Of a stretch of 64,000 nt of DNA, positions 35,595-43,911 are shown piece by piece (within the stretch, counting starts at the first letter, position 1; each line of letters starts with the position of its first letter). A program made the position numbers and the translations under genes. Where the stretch lies: NCBI GenBank assembly GCA_036226585.1, contig CP108997.1, positions 6,696,001-6,760,000 on the forward strand. Reading direction: 5' to 3'. The DNA is from Streptomyces sp. NBC_00708 (GTDB lineage: Bacteria; Actinomycetota; Actinomycetes; Streptomycetales; Streptomycetaceae). The notes under the pieces are model-generated. The model ran no database searches and was not told the DNA's origin. It saw nothing but the letters and a program-made list of their open reading frames with translations.

Positions 35595-36428
35595 TCACCC
35601 GAGCGTGCGCAGCACCTCGGTGATCGTCGCCCGGTACGTGCGCAGCGCCTCCAGGCCGGCGGTGTAGCGGGCGCGGTGCTGTGTGATGTCGATGGTCTGT
35701 TTCCGCGCCCGTGCGGTGTGCCAGATCTCGGCCGTGTGATGGCGGCGTTTGCAGATGACGTCCGCGACGGCGGTGTCACGCTCCCGCCGTGTGTGCCTCG
35801 TATTGCCGTCGCCGCCCCGGTGCCAGGCGGTGTCCGTGTACGCCGCCACCGGGTCCGCATAGCGTGTGAACCCCCGGTCGGCCATACAGCCGGACCAGGC
35901 GTCCCAGGCCGCGCGGAGATCCGGGTCGCGCTTGAGCGCCTTGTCGGTCTCGATGGCCCGTGTGCCCGCGTAGAGCCAGTCCCGCCGGAGGTCGATGCCG
36001 CGCATCAGCCGCTGATCCGACCGGGACAGGCAGGCGGGGTAGTCCGCGTACTCGGCATCGGTCATCCGGCGGCCCGTCGGCCGGTGTGCCCGCGACGTCG
36101 CAGGATCCCAGCCGTAGCCCCAACGGCGGGCGGAGGCGAGGTCCAGGGCGCCGTAGTCGGTCGAGACCGCCGTGAGGGTGATGGGGTCACTGGGGCTACG
36201 GGGGTCGAGCGGGAAATCCGCGTGGCCGCGCTCCGCCATGCACTGGCGCACCAGCAACGCCGTTGCCTGTTGCGACCGTTGGTAGTCCTGCGCCGTGTAG
36301 GTGTAGCGGTCGGCCGGCAGGGGGCCGAGATCGGACGCCGTACGGATGACGTCCGGGCGCCCCGGACCGGACACACATATCGCCGTCAGCACCGCCACGC
36401 AGCCCAGCCGCCACCCCCGCCTCGTCAT
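35595..36428 (-). CDS. Exported protein of unknown function
   Basis: Protein of 277 residues with a probable signal peptide or N-terminal anchor (WRLGCVAVLTAICVSGPG). The mature part is Arg/Asp/Tyr-rich and has four well-spaced cysteines (LLVRQCMAERG; YADYPACLSR; AWSGCMADRGF; DVICKRRHH), in repeated Cys-Met-x-x-x-Gly/Arg contexts, suggesting two disulphides. Similar secreted proteins are common in Streptomyces, but I do not recognise a named family. It faces the tetR gene with 19 bp between stops. Confidence 0.6.
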   Translation of the reverse strand: MTRRGWRLGCVAVLTAICVSGPGRPDVIRTASDLGPLPADRYTYTAQDYQRSQQATALLVRQCMAERGHADFPLDPRSPSDPITLTAVSTDYGALDLASARRWGYGWDPATSRAHRPTGRRMTDAEYADYPACLSRSDQRLMRGIDLRRDWLYAGTRAIETDKALKRDPDLRAAWDAWSGCMADRGFTRYADPVAAYTDTAWHRGGDGNTRHTRRERDTAVADVICKRRHHTAEIWHTARARKQTIDITQHRARYTAGLEALRTYRATITEVLRTLG

Positions 36429-36470
36429 GCGACGGATGCTAACGAACGGCCTCCGGCGGCCGGTCGCCGC

Positions 36471-36540
36471 CCCGGCAGCTTCGCCGCACGACGGGAAACC
36501 CCCGGCAGCTTCGCCGCGCGGCCCGAAACCCCCGGCGGCG
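36471..36540. repeat. 30-bp tandem repeat, about 2.3 copies
   Basis: CCCGGCAGCTTCGCCGC begins at 36471 and again at 36501 (30-bp period, with the ends GAAACC conserved); a third partial copy begins at 36531. It lies between the exported-protein start and the GH1 stop, and 36429-36587 shows nothing else. Confidence 0.7.
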
Positions 36541-36587
36541 ACGGTGATCCGTCGCGGCCGGGGGCTGTCGGGGTGCGCGGCCGGGGG

Positions 36588-37946
36588 TCAGGCGGCCTTG
36601 CGGGAGCGGGGAGTCGATGCCTCGCGGATCAGCTCCGCGTAGCGCCGGCCGCTGCTCTTGACCGTACGGCGCTGGGTCGCGTAGTCGACGTGGACCAGGC
36701 CGAACCGCTTGTCGTAGCCGTACGCCCACTCGAAGTTGTCCAGGAGCGACCAGGCGAAGTAGCCGGCCAGCGGCGCGCCCTTGCGGACGGCGCGTGCACA
36801 GGCCGCGAGGTGTTCCTCCAGGTACTGGGTGCGCTCCGGGTCGTGCACCGAACCGTCGGCCAGGACGACATCCTGGTAGGCCGAGCCGTTCTCGGTGACG
36901 TAGAGGCGCTCGACGCCGTACTCCTCGGTCAGGCGCAGGAGCAACTGCTCCAGGCCCTGCGCGTGCACCTCCCAGTCCATGTGGGTGTGCCGGGACCCGG
37001 GCAGGTAGACCTGCTTGGCCTGCGGGACCGGGCCGGACGGGTCGGCGGTGACGACCTGGCGGAAGTAGTAGTTGACGCCCAGCCAGTCCAGCGGCGCGGA
37101 GATCAGCTCCATGTCACCTTCCTGGACCGGGAGTTCGACTCCGTACAGGTCCACCATGTCCTGCGGGTAGCCGCGCCCCAGGATCGGGTCGAGCCACCAG
37201 CGGTTGGTGTGGCCGTCGCCGCGCACCGCCGCCGCCCGGTCCGCCTCGCGGTCGGTGGCCGGTTCCACCGGGCTGAGGTTGTTGACGATGCCGACCCGGG
37301 CGTCGGGGGAGATGCTCCGGATCGCCCGGACCGCGAGGCCGTGGCCCAGGTGCAGGTGGTAGGAGGCCCGGACGGCGGCGGTCAGGTCGGTGAGACCCGG
37401 TGCCATCGTGCCCTCCAGATGGCCGATCCACGCCGAGCACAGGGGCTCGTTGAGGGTCGCCCAGTCCTTGACACGGTCCCCGAGCCGTTCCACGACGACC
37501 GAGGTGTACGCGGCGAAGTGCTCCGCGGTCTCCCGTACGGTCCAGCCGCCCCGGTCCTGGAGCGCCTGCGGAAGGTCCCAGTGGTAGAGCGTGGCGAACG
37601 GGGTGATCCCGGCCTCCAGCAGCCCGTCCACCAGCCGGTCGTAGAAGTCGAGGCCGGCCGCGTTGACCGGTCCGTCGCCGCCGGGCACGATCCGCGGCCA
37701 GGCGAGCGAGAAGCGGTACGCGTTCGCCCCGACCTCCTTGATCAGGCCGATGTCCTCCGGCACCCGGTGGTAGTGGTCGCAGGCCACGTCCCCGGTGTCG
37801 CCGCCGGCCACCTTGCCCGGGGTGTGCGAGAAGGTGTCCCAGATGGAGGGGGCGCGGCCGTCCTCGGCCACGGCTCCCTCGATCTGGTACGCGGCGGTGG
37901 CGACGCCCCAGGTGAAGCCGGCCGGCAGGGCGCTGAGGTCGTTCAC
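36588..37946 (-). CDS. GH1 beta-glucosidase
   Basis: Cytoplasmic enzyme of 452 residues that splits cello- or other beta-gluco-oligosaccharides. GH1 signatures: [20 protein letters not shown] at the N-terminus, acid/base Glu in [13 protein letters not shown], and nucleophile Glu in [32 protein letters not shown] near the end binds glucose. The GTG at 37946 is chosen with GGAAAGGAAG upstream. It is the last gene of an operon with two permeases and a binding protein, so it probably hydrolyses the imported sugar. Confidence 0.93.
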   Translation of the reverse strand: MNDLSALPAGFTWGVATAAYQIEGAVAEDGRAPSIWDTFSHTPGKVAGGDTGDVACDHYHRVPEDIGLIKEVGANAYRFSLAWPRIVPGGDGPVNAAGLDFYDRLVDGLLEAGITPFATLYHWDLPQALQDRGGWTVRETAEHFAAYTSVVVERLGDRVKDWATLNEPLCSAWIGHLEGTMAPGLTDLTAAVRASYHLHLGHGLAVRAIRSISPDARVGIVNNLSPVEPATDREADRAAAVRGDGHTNRWWLDPILGRGYPQDMVDLYGVELPVQEGDMELISAPLDWLGVNYYFRQVVTADPSGPVPQAKQVYLPGSRHTHMDWEVHAQGLEQLLLRLTEEYGVERLYVTENGSAYQDVVLADGSVHDPERTQYLEEHLAACARAVRKGAPLAGYFAWSLLDNFEWAYGYDKRFGLVHVDYATQRRTVKSSGRRYAELIREASTPRSRKAA

Positions 37947-37966
37947 GGACTTCCTTTCCGGGGCGG

Positions 37967-38875
37967 TCACTTGACGGCTCCCGCGGTGAGGCCGGCCACC
38001 AGATAGCGCTGGAGGAGCAGGAAGCCGGCGACGATGGGCACGCTGACGACGAGCGAGGCGGCCATGACCTGGTTCCAGTACACGTCGTTCTGGGTGGCGT
38101 AGCCCTGGAGGCCGACGGCCAGGGTGCGGGTGGTGTCGTTGGTCATCACGGAGGCGAAGAGGACCTCGCCCCACGCCGTCATGAACGCGTACACGGCGAC
38201 GGCGACGATGCCCGGCACCGCGGCCGGCACCACGACCTTGAACAGGGCGCGGATGGGCCCGCAGCCGTCGACGAGCGCGGCCTCGTCCAGATCCCGGGGG
38301 ATCGAGTCGAAGTAACCGATCAGCATCCAGATGGAGAACGGCAGCGAGAACGTCAGATACGTGAGGATCAGTCCGCCGCGCGAGCCGTACAGGGCGACGC
38401 CCGTGCTGTTGCCGATGTTGACGAAGATGAGGAACAGCGGGAGCAGGAAGAGGATGCCCGGGAACATCTGGGTGGAGAGCACCGTGACGGTGAAGACCCG
38501 CTTGCCGCGGAACTTGTAGCGGCTCACCGCGTACGCCGAGAACACCGCGATGATCACCGACAGGACCGTCGCCGCGCCCGCCACGATCAGCGAGTTGACG
38601 AAGTACCGGGCGAGCGGGACGGTGTCCCAGATGTCGAAGTAAGGCTTCACGGTCAGCCCGGACGGGATCCAGTGGAACTTCCCCGACACGTCCTGGAGCG
38701 GCTTGAGCGAGCTGCTGACCATCACATAGACGGGCAGCAGGGCGAAGGCGGTCAGGAAGGCCAGGACGAACCGGCGGGCCCACAGGAAGGACTGCGGCGC
38801 GGCCATCGGGGAACGGGTCCGCGAGCGCGTTGCCTTCTTCGCCGGCAGCGCGGACGGCTGGGCATGGCTAGGCAT
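37967..38875 (-). CDS. Sugar ABC transporter permease (MalG-type)
   Basis: Membrane protein of 302 residues with six helices. The cytoplasmic EAA loop reads [20 protein letters not shown] followed by PAAVPG, the contact for the ATPase. ATG 38875 has AAGGAAGGG upstream and overlaps the MalF-type gene by 8 nt; a GTG at 38881 is an alternative. No ATPase gene is in the operon, so a shared MsiK-type ATPase is inferred. Confidence 0.92.
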   Translation of the reverse strand: MPSHAQPSALPAKKATRSRTRSPMAAPQSFLWARRFVLAFLTAFALLPVYVMVSSSLKPLQDVSGKFHWIPSGLTVKPYFDIWDTVPLARYFVNSLIVAGAATVLSVIIAVFSAYAVSRYKFRGKRVFTVTVLSTQMFPGILFLLPLFLIFVNIGNSTGVALYGSRGGLILTYLTFSLPFSIWMLIGYFDSIPRDLDEAALVDGCGPIRALFKVVVPAAVPGIVAVAVYAFMTAWGEVLFASVMTNDTTRTLAVGLQGYATQNDVYWNQVMAASLVVSVPIVAGFLLLQRYLVAGLTAGAVK

Positions 38876-39878
38876 CGGCACCCTTCCTTCCGCGTGAGGT
38901 GATGAGCAGGTAGACGGCCGTCACGACCAGCAGGAACAGCAGCAGGAGCACGGACATCGCGGAGCCGGTGCCGAAGTTCCAGGTGACGAACGAGGACTGG
39001 TAGATGTGGATCGAGATGAGGTCCGCGTTCTCCGGGGCGGCCTTGCCGAAGAGCACGTACGGCGTGTTGAAGTCGTTGAACGTCCACAGGAACAGGACGA
39101 GCACCAGGACCTGGTTGACCGGGCGCAGCGAGGGCAGCGTGATCTTGCGGATCTGCTGCCAGATGCCGGCGCCGTCGATCGAGGCGGCCTCGTACAGTTC
39201 GCGCGGGATGTTCTGGAGCCCGGCCATCACGATGAGGAAGGCGAAGGGCCAGCCCTTCCAGACCGAGACGATGATCAGCGCGTAGATGCTGTTGTCGCCG
39301 ATCAGCCAGAACGACGGCTGGTCGGTGAGCCCGAGCTGGTCATGGAGCACGTGGTTGATCAGGCCGTTGTCGCGCTGGAACATGAAGGCCCAGGTGATGA
39401 CGGCCGCGTAGACCGGCAGGGCGTACGGGACGAGGAAGATCGCCCGCAGGATGCCCCTGCCGCGGAAGTTCTCCTGGAGCATGATCGCCGCCGCGACCCC
39501 GAACAGCCATGCCAGGCCGACGGCGAAGAACGTGAAGACGCAGGTGACGAAGAACGAGTGGAGCAGTGCCTCGCCGATCGGGGCGTTGACGTCGACGGCG
39601 ATCTTGTAGTTGTCGAAGCCACTCCAGGGCGCCCCGCCCCAGTTGTTGATGTAGAACTGCGTGAACTGGCGGAAGCTCATCACGATTCCGATGACCATCG
39701 GAATCACATGGACGAGGAGTTCGAGCAGGACGGCCGGCAGGAGCAGGAGATAGGGCAGTCCGCCCTGGCGGATCCGGTCGGGGATGCGCGGCAGTCTCCT
39801 GCGCGCACCCCCGTTGCCCCGGCTCGTCACCCTGTCCGACTTTTCCGTCAGGCTGTCGGTGGTCACGGTGGCGGTCAT
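38868..39878 (-). CDS. Sugar ABC transporter permease (MalF-type)
   Basis: Membrane protein of 336 residues. After a basic cytoplasmic N-terminus (about 40 residues) come six helices, with the EAA loop LYEAASIDGAGIWQQIRKIT then LPSLRPV. It has the periplasmic loop region typical of carbohydrate uptake permeases. It lies 10 bp after the binding-protein gene and overlaps the next permease, forming the transporter core with it. Confidence 0.92.
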   Translation of the reverse strand: MTATVTTDSLTEKSDRVTSRGNGGARRRLPRIPDRIRQGGLPYLLLLPAVLLELLVHVIPMVIGIVMSFRQFTQFYINNWGGAPWSGFDNYKIAVDVNAPIGEALLHSFFVTCVFTFFAVGLAWLFGVAAAIMLQENFRGRGILRAIFLVPYALPVYAAVITWAFMFQRDNGLINHVLHDQLGLTDQPSFWLIGDNSIYALIIVSVWKGWPFAFLIVMAGLQNIPRELYEAASIDGAGIWQQIRKITLPSLRPVNQVLVLVLFLWTFNDFNTPYVLFGKAAPENADLISIHIYQSSFVTWNFGTGSAMSVLLLLFLLVVTAVYLLITSRGRKGADA

Positions 39879-39888
39879 GAAGGCTGCC

Positions 39889-41202
39889 TTACTGCTGCAT
39901 CGTCTGCTGGGCCTTTTCCAGGCGCGCCTTGACGGATTCGGTGGTCACGGGGCGTCCGGCCGCCGCATCGGCCCACAGTTCCTTGACCGCGGTGCCGACG
40001 GCGGTCTCGAACTGCGACTCGTTGGGCACCTGCGGCAGCGGGGCCGCGCTCTTGGCCAGGGTGTCGCGCAGGACCGCGAGGTCGGGCGCCGAGAACGCCT
40101 CGTCCGCCTGGGCGGTCTTGACCGGCGGGATCGACCCGTAGGTCTTGTTGAGCAGCTTCTGCTCGGCGTCGCTCGTCATGAACTTCACGAACTTCTTGGC
40201 GCCGTCGATGTTCTTGGTGTTCTTGAACACCGCCATGTTGATGCCGGCGACCATGGAGTTGGTGTTCTTGCCCTGGCCGGGGGTACCGGAGGCGACCGGG
40301 ACGGGGGCCGCGCCCCAGTCCTCGGGCTTCATGCCCTGGGAGGCGAAGGTGGACGCGGCGGCCTGCCACAGCACCATCGCGGTCTTGCCCTTGGCGAAGT
40401 CCGTGAGGGACTGGTTCTGGGCGTACTCCGCGTTGCCCGGAGCGATGATCTTGTCCTTGGCCATGAAGTCGATGTACTGCTTCACGGCCGCCACCGCACC
40501 GTCCGAGGTGAAGGTCGGCTTGCCCTCGGCGTCGAAGAAGTCGGCGCCGTGCTGCTGGCCCAGGACGAAGGTCTGGTGGATGTTGTTGGAGAGGTTGGAG
40601 CCCTCGGCGCCCAGCCCCCACTTGCCGTTCTTGGAGAGCTTCTTGCCGTCCGCGACCAGCTCGTCCCAGGTGGCCGGGGGCTTCTCGATGCCGGCCTCGG
40701 CGAAGCTCTTCTTGTTGTAGTAGAGGGCGTACGCGAGGGAGTACAGCGGCACCGCGGAGGGGTCCTTGCCCTCCGCACCGGCCGAGGCGACCGCGGACTC
40801 GACGAAGCGGTCGCGCCCGCCGATCGCGTCGAAGTTCTCCTTGGTCCAGGGGAGCAGCGCACCCGTCGCCTGGAGCGAAGCCGACCAGGTGTTGCCGATG
40901 TTCAGGACGTCCGGTCCCTGACCGGACGTGGTGGCGGCGAGGATCCGGTTGAGCAGGTCGGCCCAGGGCACGACCTCCAGCTTGACCTTGATGCCGGTCT
41001 GCTTCTCGAACTTCTTCAGCTCGGGAGCGAGGATCTTCTTGTCGGCCTCGATGCTGGGGCCCTGGTTGGACGCCCAGTACGTGAGCGTCTTCGGCGAATC
41101 GTTGCTGCCGCCGCCCGAGGACGAACCGCCTCCGCAGCCGGTGACACCGGCGGCTATGGAGATCGCGAGGGTGACGGCTGCCGCGGCTCTGATGGTGCGC
41201 AT
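39889..41202 (-). CDS. Sugar ABC transporter solute-binding lipoprotein
   Basis: Extracellular lipid-anchored receptor of 437 residues. The signal peptide ends in the lipobox GVTGC (Cys23), then a Gly/Ser linker and a family-1 (MalE/UgpB-like) binding fold: TLTYWASNQGPSIEADKKIL, GQGPDVLNIGNTWSASLQAT, VPLYSLAYALYYNKKSFAEA. The GH1 gene in the operon points to a beta-glucoside or cello-oligosaccharide ligand (inference). It is the first gene of the unit, with a promoter and operator shared with the divergent ROK gene. Confidence 0.92.
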   Translation of the reverse strand: MRTIRAAAAVTLAISIAAGVTGCGGGSSSGGGSNDSPKTLTYWASNQGPSIEADKKILAPELKKFEKQTGIKVKLEVVPWADLLNRILAATTSGQGPDVLNIGNTWSASLQATGALLPWTKENFDAIGGRDRFVESAVASAGAEGKDPSAVPLYSLAYALYYNKKSFAEAGIEKPPATWDELVADGKKLSKNGKWGLGAEGSNLSNNIHQTFVLGQQHGADFFDAEGKPTFTSDGAVAAVKQYIDFMAKDKIIAPGNAEYAQNQSLTDFAKGKTAMVLWQAAASTFASQGMKPEDWGAAPVPVASGTPGQGKNTNSMVAGINMAVFKNTKNIDGAKKFVKFMTSDAEQKLLNKTYGSIPPVKTAQADEAFSAPDLAVLRDTLAKSAAPLPQVPNESQFETAVGTAVKELWADAAAGRPVTTESVKARLEKAQQTMQQ

Positions 41203-41261
41203 ACGGGATGGCCCCTTTCCGGGGAGGAAGGCCGTGTTCGAGAACCGAACGACCTTCAGGA

Positions 41262-41306
41262 CTTAATTTATGACGTGATTTAAGAGGTGAGGGAAGGTCG
41301 CGTCAA
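41262..41306 (-). promoter_or_regulatory. Promoter and inverted-repeat operator of the ABC-GH1 operon
   Basis: On the minus strand TTGACG (41306-41301), 18 bp, TAAATC (41282-41277). The AT-rich inverted repeat CTTAA...TTAAG (41262-41284) overlaps the -10. It lies between the operon and the divergent ROK gene and is the likely ROK site. No CebR box is present in 41203-41347. TATGTT (41322-41327) may be the ROK -10. Confidence 0.6.
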
Positions 41307-41347
41307 GTCCTGGGGTCGCGGTATGTTTCCGTCAGGGAAGGAGCCAC

Positions 41348-42706
41348 ATGGCTGAGCGCAACAGACGGACCGTGCGTGACCTGCGACGGGGCAACCGGGC
41401 GCGGGTATTGCAACGGTTGTATTTCGACGGCCCGCTGAGCCGCCAGGAGCTGGGTCCCGCCACCGGGCTGAGTTCGGGATCCATCAGCAACGTCGTCGCG
41501 GAACTCGCCGCGGAGAACCTCCTGGAGGAGGCGGGTGTCGTCGAATCCGACGGCGGCCGCCCCCGTACCCTGCTGCGCGTCGCTCCGGGCGGCGGCCTCC
41601 TCATCGGCATCGACATCGGTGAGACCCGCATCCGGGTGGAGCTCTTCGATCTGTCCCTCACCGAACTCGCCCGCACCGAACGGCTGCTCGCCCAGCACGG
41701 CTACGACGTCGACCGCATCGTCGGCCATGTCCGCAGCGGCGTCGCCGACGTGCTGCGGGACGCCGGCGCCGACCCGCACCGGCTGCTCGGCATCGGCATC
41801 GGCGTCCCGGGGATCATCGAGCGCGACGCGCCGGACGGCGTCATCGGCGACGTGGGCTCCGTCGTCCACGGCCAGACCATCGACTGGAGCGCCGTCCCCT
41901 TCGAGCGGCTGCTCCGGGACGCCGTGCGGGTGCCTCCCGAGGTGCCCTTCTTCATCGACAACGGCGCCAAGACGCTCGGCCAGGCCGAGATGTGGTTCGG
42001 CGGCGGGCGGGGTGCGGGAGCCTCCGCGATCGCCCTCATCGGTTCCGGCGTCGGTGCCTGCGTGAACCACGGCGACCTGCTCGACGAGGATCGCAGCAGC
42101 CAGGCCCTGGAGTGGGGGCACAGCACGGTGCAGCTGCGCGGCCGGCGCTGCCGCTGCGGCTCGATCGGCTGCCTGGAGGCGTACGCGGGAGCCGAGGCGA
42201 TGCGCGAGCGCTGGCACGAGGCGGGCGGCCCGCTGCCCGCCGACGCCGACGACGAGACCGCGCTCGCCGCGCTCCTCGCCGCCGCCTACCCGGCCGCGGG
42301 CGTCGAGCCCGACCCCGTGGCCGTCGCCGTGCTCGACGAGACGGCCGAGTGCCTGGGCGCGGCGCTGGGCGACCTGATCAACCTCTTCCTGCCCGAGCGC
42401 ATCCTGCTCGGCGGCTGGGCGGGGCTGCTGATAGGCCCGCACCTCCTGCCCGACATCCGGCGGTACGCGCGGGAGTACGCGCTGAAGCACGCGGCGGGGC
42501 GCACCACGATCGAGCTGGGCCGCCTCGGTCCCGACGCGGTCACCGTCGGCGCGGCGACGCTTCCCCTGGCCGACTTCCTGGCCCGCGGCGGCAGCCGCCC
42601 GTCACCGGCACCCCGGCAGGGATCCACGGGGCCGGCGCCCCGGACCCCGGCGGCAGCGGTGCGCGGACGGGAGCGGCCCCGGACGGGGGTGGATGCGACG
42701 GGGTAG
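41348..42706 (+). CDS. ROK-family transcriptional regulator
   Basis: Protein of 452 residues. N-terminal winged helix (VRDLRRGNRARVLQRLYFDG; LSRQELGPATGLSSGSISNV) followed by a sugar-kinase-like ROK domain: LIGIDIGETRIRVELFDL (phosphate-1 loop), GIGVPGI, the zinc motif CRCGSIGCLEAYAG and LEWGHS (ExGH). The intact DIGET and ExGH motifs mean residual sugar binding is likely. The last 45 residues are a Pro/Arg/Thr-rich tail. GGAAGGAG precedes the ATG. It is divergent from the ABC-GH1 operon, its probable target. Confidence 0.9.
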   Translation: MAERNRRTVRDLRRGNRARVLQRLYFDGPLSRQELGPATGLSSGSISNVVAELAAENLLEEAGVVESDGGRPRTLLRVAPGGGLLIGIDIGETRIRVELFDLSLTELARTERLLAQHGYDVDRIVGHVRSGVADVLRDAGADPHRLLGIGIGVPGIIERDAPDGVIGDVGSVVHGQTIDWSAVPFERLLRDAVRVPPEVPFFIDNGAKTLGQAEMWFGGGRGAGASAIALIGSGVGACVNHGDLLDEDRSSQALEWGHSTVQLRGRRCRCGSIGCLEAYAGAEAMRERWHEAGGPLPADADDETALAALLAAAYPAAGVEPDPVAVAVLDETAECLGAALGDLINLFLPERILLGGWAGLLIGPHLLPDIRRYAREYALKHAAGRTTIELGRLGPDAVTVGAATLPLADFLARGGSRPSPAPRQGSTGPAPRTPAAAVRGRERPRTGVDATG

Positions 42707-42777
42707 GCCGGGGGCGGTGGGCCGGGTGGTCACGCCGCGTCCGGTCCGGCCCGTGGCCGTACGGGTCCGACCGCGCC

Positions 42778-43875
42778 CTACGCCGAGTCCCGCACCACCA
42801 GCGACGGCTCGAAGATCACGGACGTCGCCGCGCCCTCGGGCCTGGCCAGCCGCTCGATCAGCAGCCGGGCCATCTCGGCGGCCATCGCCTCCACCGGCTG
42901 GCGGACGGTGGTCAGCGGCGGACGGCAGGCCAGGGCCGCGCTGCTGTCGTCGAAGCCGATCACCGCGACGTCCTCCGGCACCCGCTTGCCGCGTTCCCGC
43001 AGGACGTGGCAGGCGCCCGTGGCCATCAGGTCGTTGGCTGCGAACACCCCGTCCAGATCGGGGTGTTCGGCCAGCAGCCGCTCCATCGCGGTCTCGCCGC
43101 TCTCCTGCGTGAACCGCCCCTCGGCGATCGCGATGTACGGATGCCCGTTGCTTGCCATCGTGTCCCGGAAGCCGGCCAGCCGCTCCTGCACCGCGGGCAC
43201 GTCGAGCGGGCCGGTGATGGTCGCGATACGGCGGCACCCCCGGGCCAGCAGATGTTCGGCGGCCAGCCGCGCGCCGTCCTGGTGGGCGACGTCGACATAG
43301 CTGATCCGGGCCGCGCGGGCGGGCCGCGCGTAGAGCACGGCCGGCAGCCCGGCGTCCGTCAGCATGCCCGGCAGCGGGTCCTCCGCGTGCGTCGATACGA
43401 CCAGCGCACCGTCCGCGCTGCCCTGGCGCAGGAACGCCACCACATCCTCGCGGGCCCGTGATGTCTCGGCGAACATCAGGACGGGGTGCATCCCACGCGG
43501 CCGCAGGTAGTTGACCACGCCCGTCACCACCCGGCCGAAGAACGGGTCCGCGAAGACCTGCCCGGTGAACGACGCCCCCTCGCTCCCGTCCATGTCCTCC
43601 GGGGACGGGCCCTCCTCCGGCTCCGTCTCCGGCTCGACACCGGCGCCGGAGACCACCAGCGCGATGGCGTCGGTGCGCCGGGTCACCAGCGAGCGCGCCG
43701 CACGGTTGGGCGCGTAGCCGGTGGAGGCGACCGCCCGGCGCACGGCCTCCTGGATCACCGGGTCGACATTCCGTACGCCGTTGATCACCCGGGAGACGGT
43801 GGCGCGGGAAACACCGGCCGCCCTCGCCACGTCCTCAAGGGTGGGTGTTCCGGCCGGTCGCAGATCATCCGTCAT
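42778..43875 (-). CDS. LacI-family regulator of the GH3 gene
   Basis: Repressor of 365 residues. The headpiece TLEDVARAAGVSRATVSRVI has recognition helix GVSRATVSRVIN, differing from the CelR-like protein (VGRG), and thus another operator is expected: GGAGAGCGCTCTCC. An acidic insertion of about 28 residues (VEPETEPEEGPSPEDMDGSE) interrupts the start of the ligand domain near residue 78, before FADPFFGRVV. The gene follows GH3 by 8 bp, but an internal promoter (minus strand TATAAA, 43888-43883, ending 7 nt before the ATG) suggests a separate leaderless transcript. Confidence 0.9.
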   Translation of the reverse strand: MTDDLRPAGTPTLEDVARAAGVSRATVSRVINGVRNVDPVIQEAVRRAVASTGYAPNRAARSLVTRRTDAIALVVSGAGVEPETEPEEGPSPEDMDGSEGASFTGQVFADPFFGRVVTGVVNYLRPRGMHPVLMFAETSRAREDVVAFLRQGSADGALVVSTHAEDPLPGMLTDAGLPAVLYARPARAARISYVDVAHQDGARLAAEHLLARGCRRIATITGPLDVPAVQERLAGFRDTMASNGHPYIAIAEGRFTQESGETAMERLLAEHPDLDGVFAANDLMATGACHVLRERGKRVPEDVAVIGFDDSSAALACRPPLTTVRQPVEAMAAEMARLLIERLARPEGAATSVIFEPSLVVRDSA

Positions 43876-43882
43876 GAGCGCA

Positions 43883-43911
43883 TTTATAGCATCAGCGGAG
43901 AGCGCTCTCCA
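43883..43911 (-). promoter_or_regulatory. Internal lacI promoter and operator inside the GH3 3' end
   Basis: On the minus strand TGGAGA (43911-43906), 17 bp, TATAAA (43888-43883); the expected start coincides with the lacI ATG at 43875. The palindrome GGAGAGCGCTCTCC (43897-43910) occupies the spacer and -35. The bases also encode GH3 residues GERSP, and the GH3 stop TAA lies within the -10. Confidence 0.65.
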
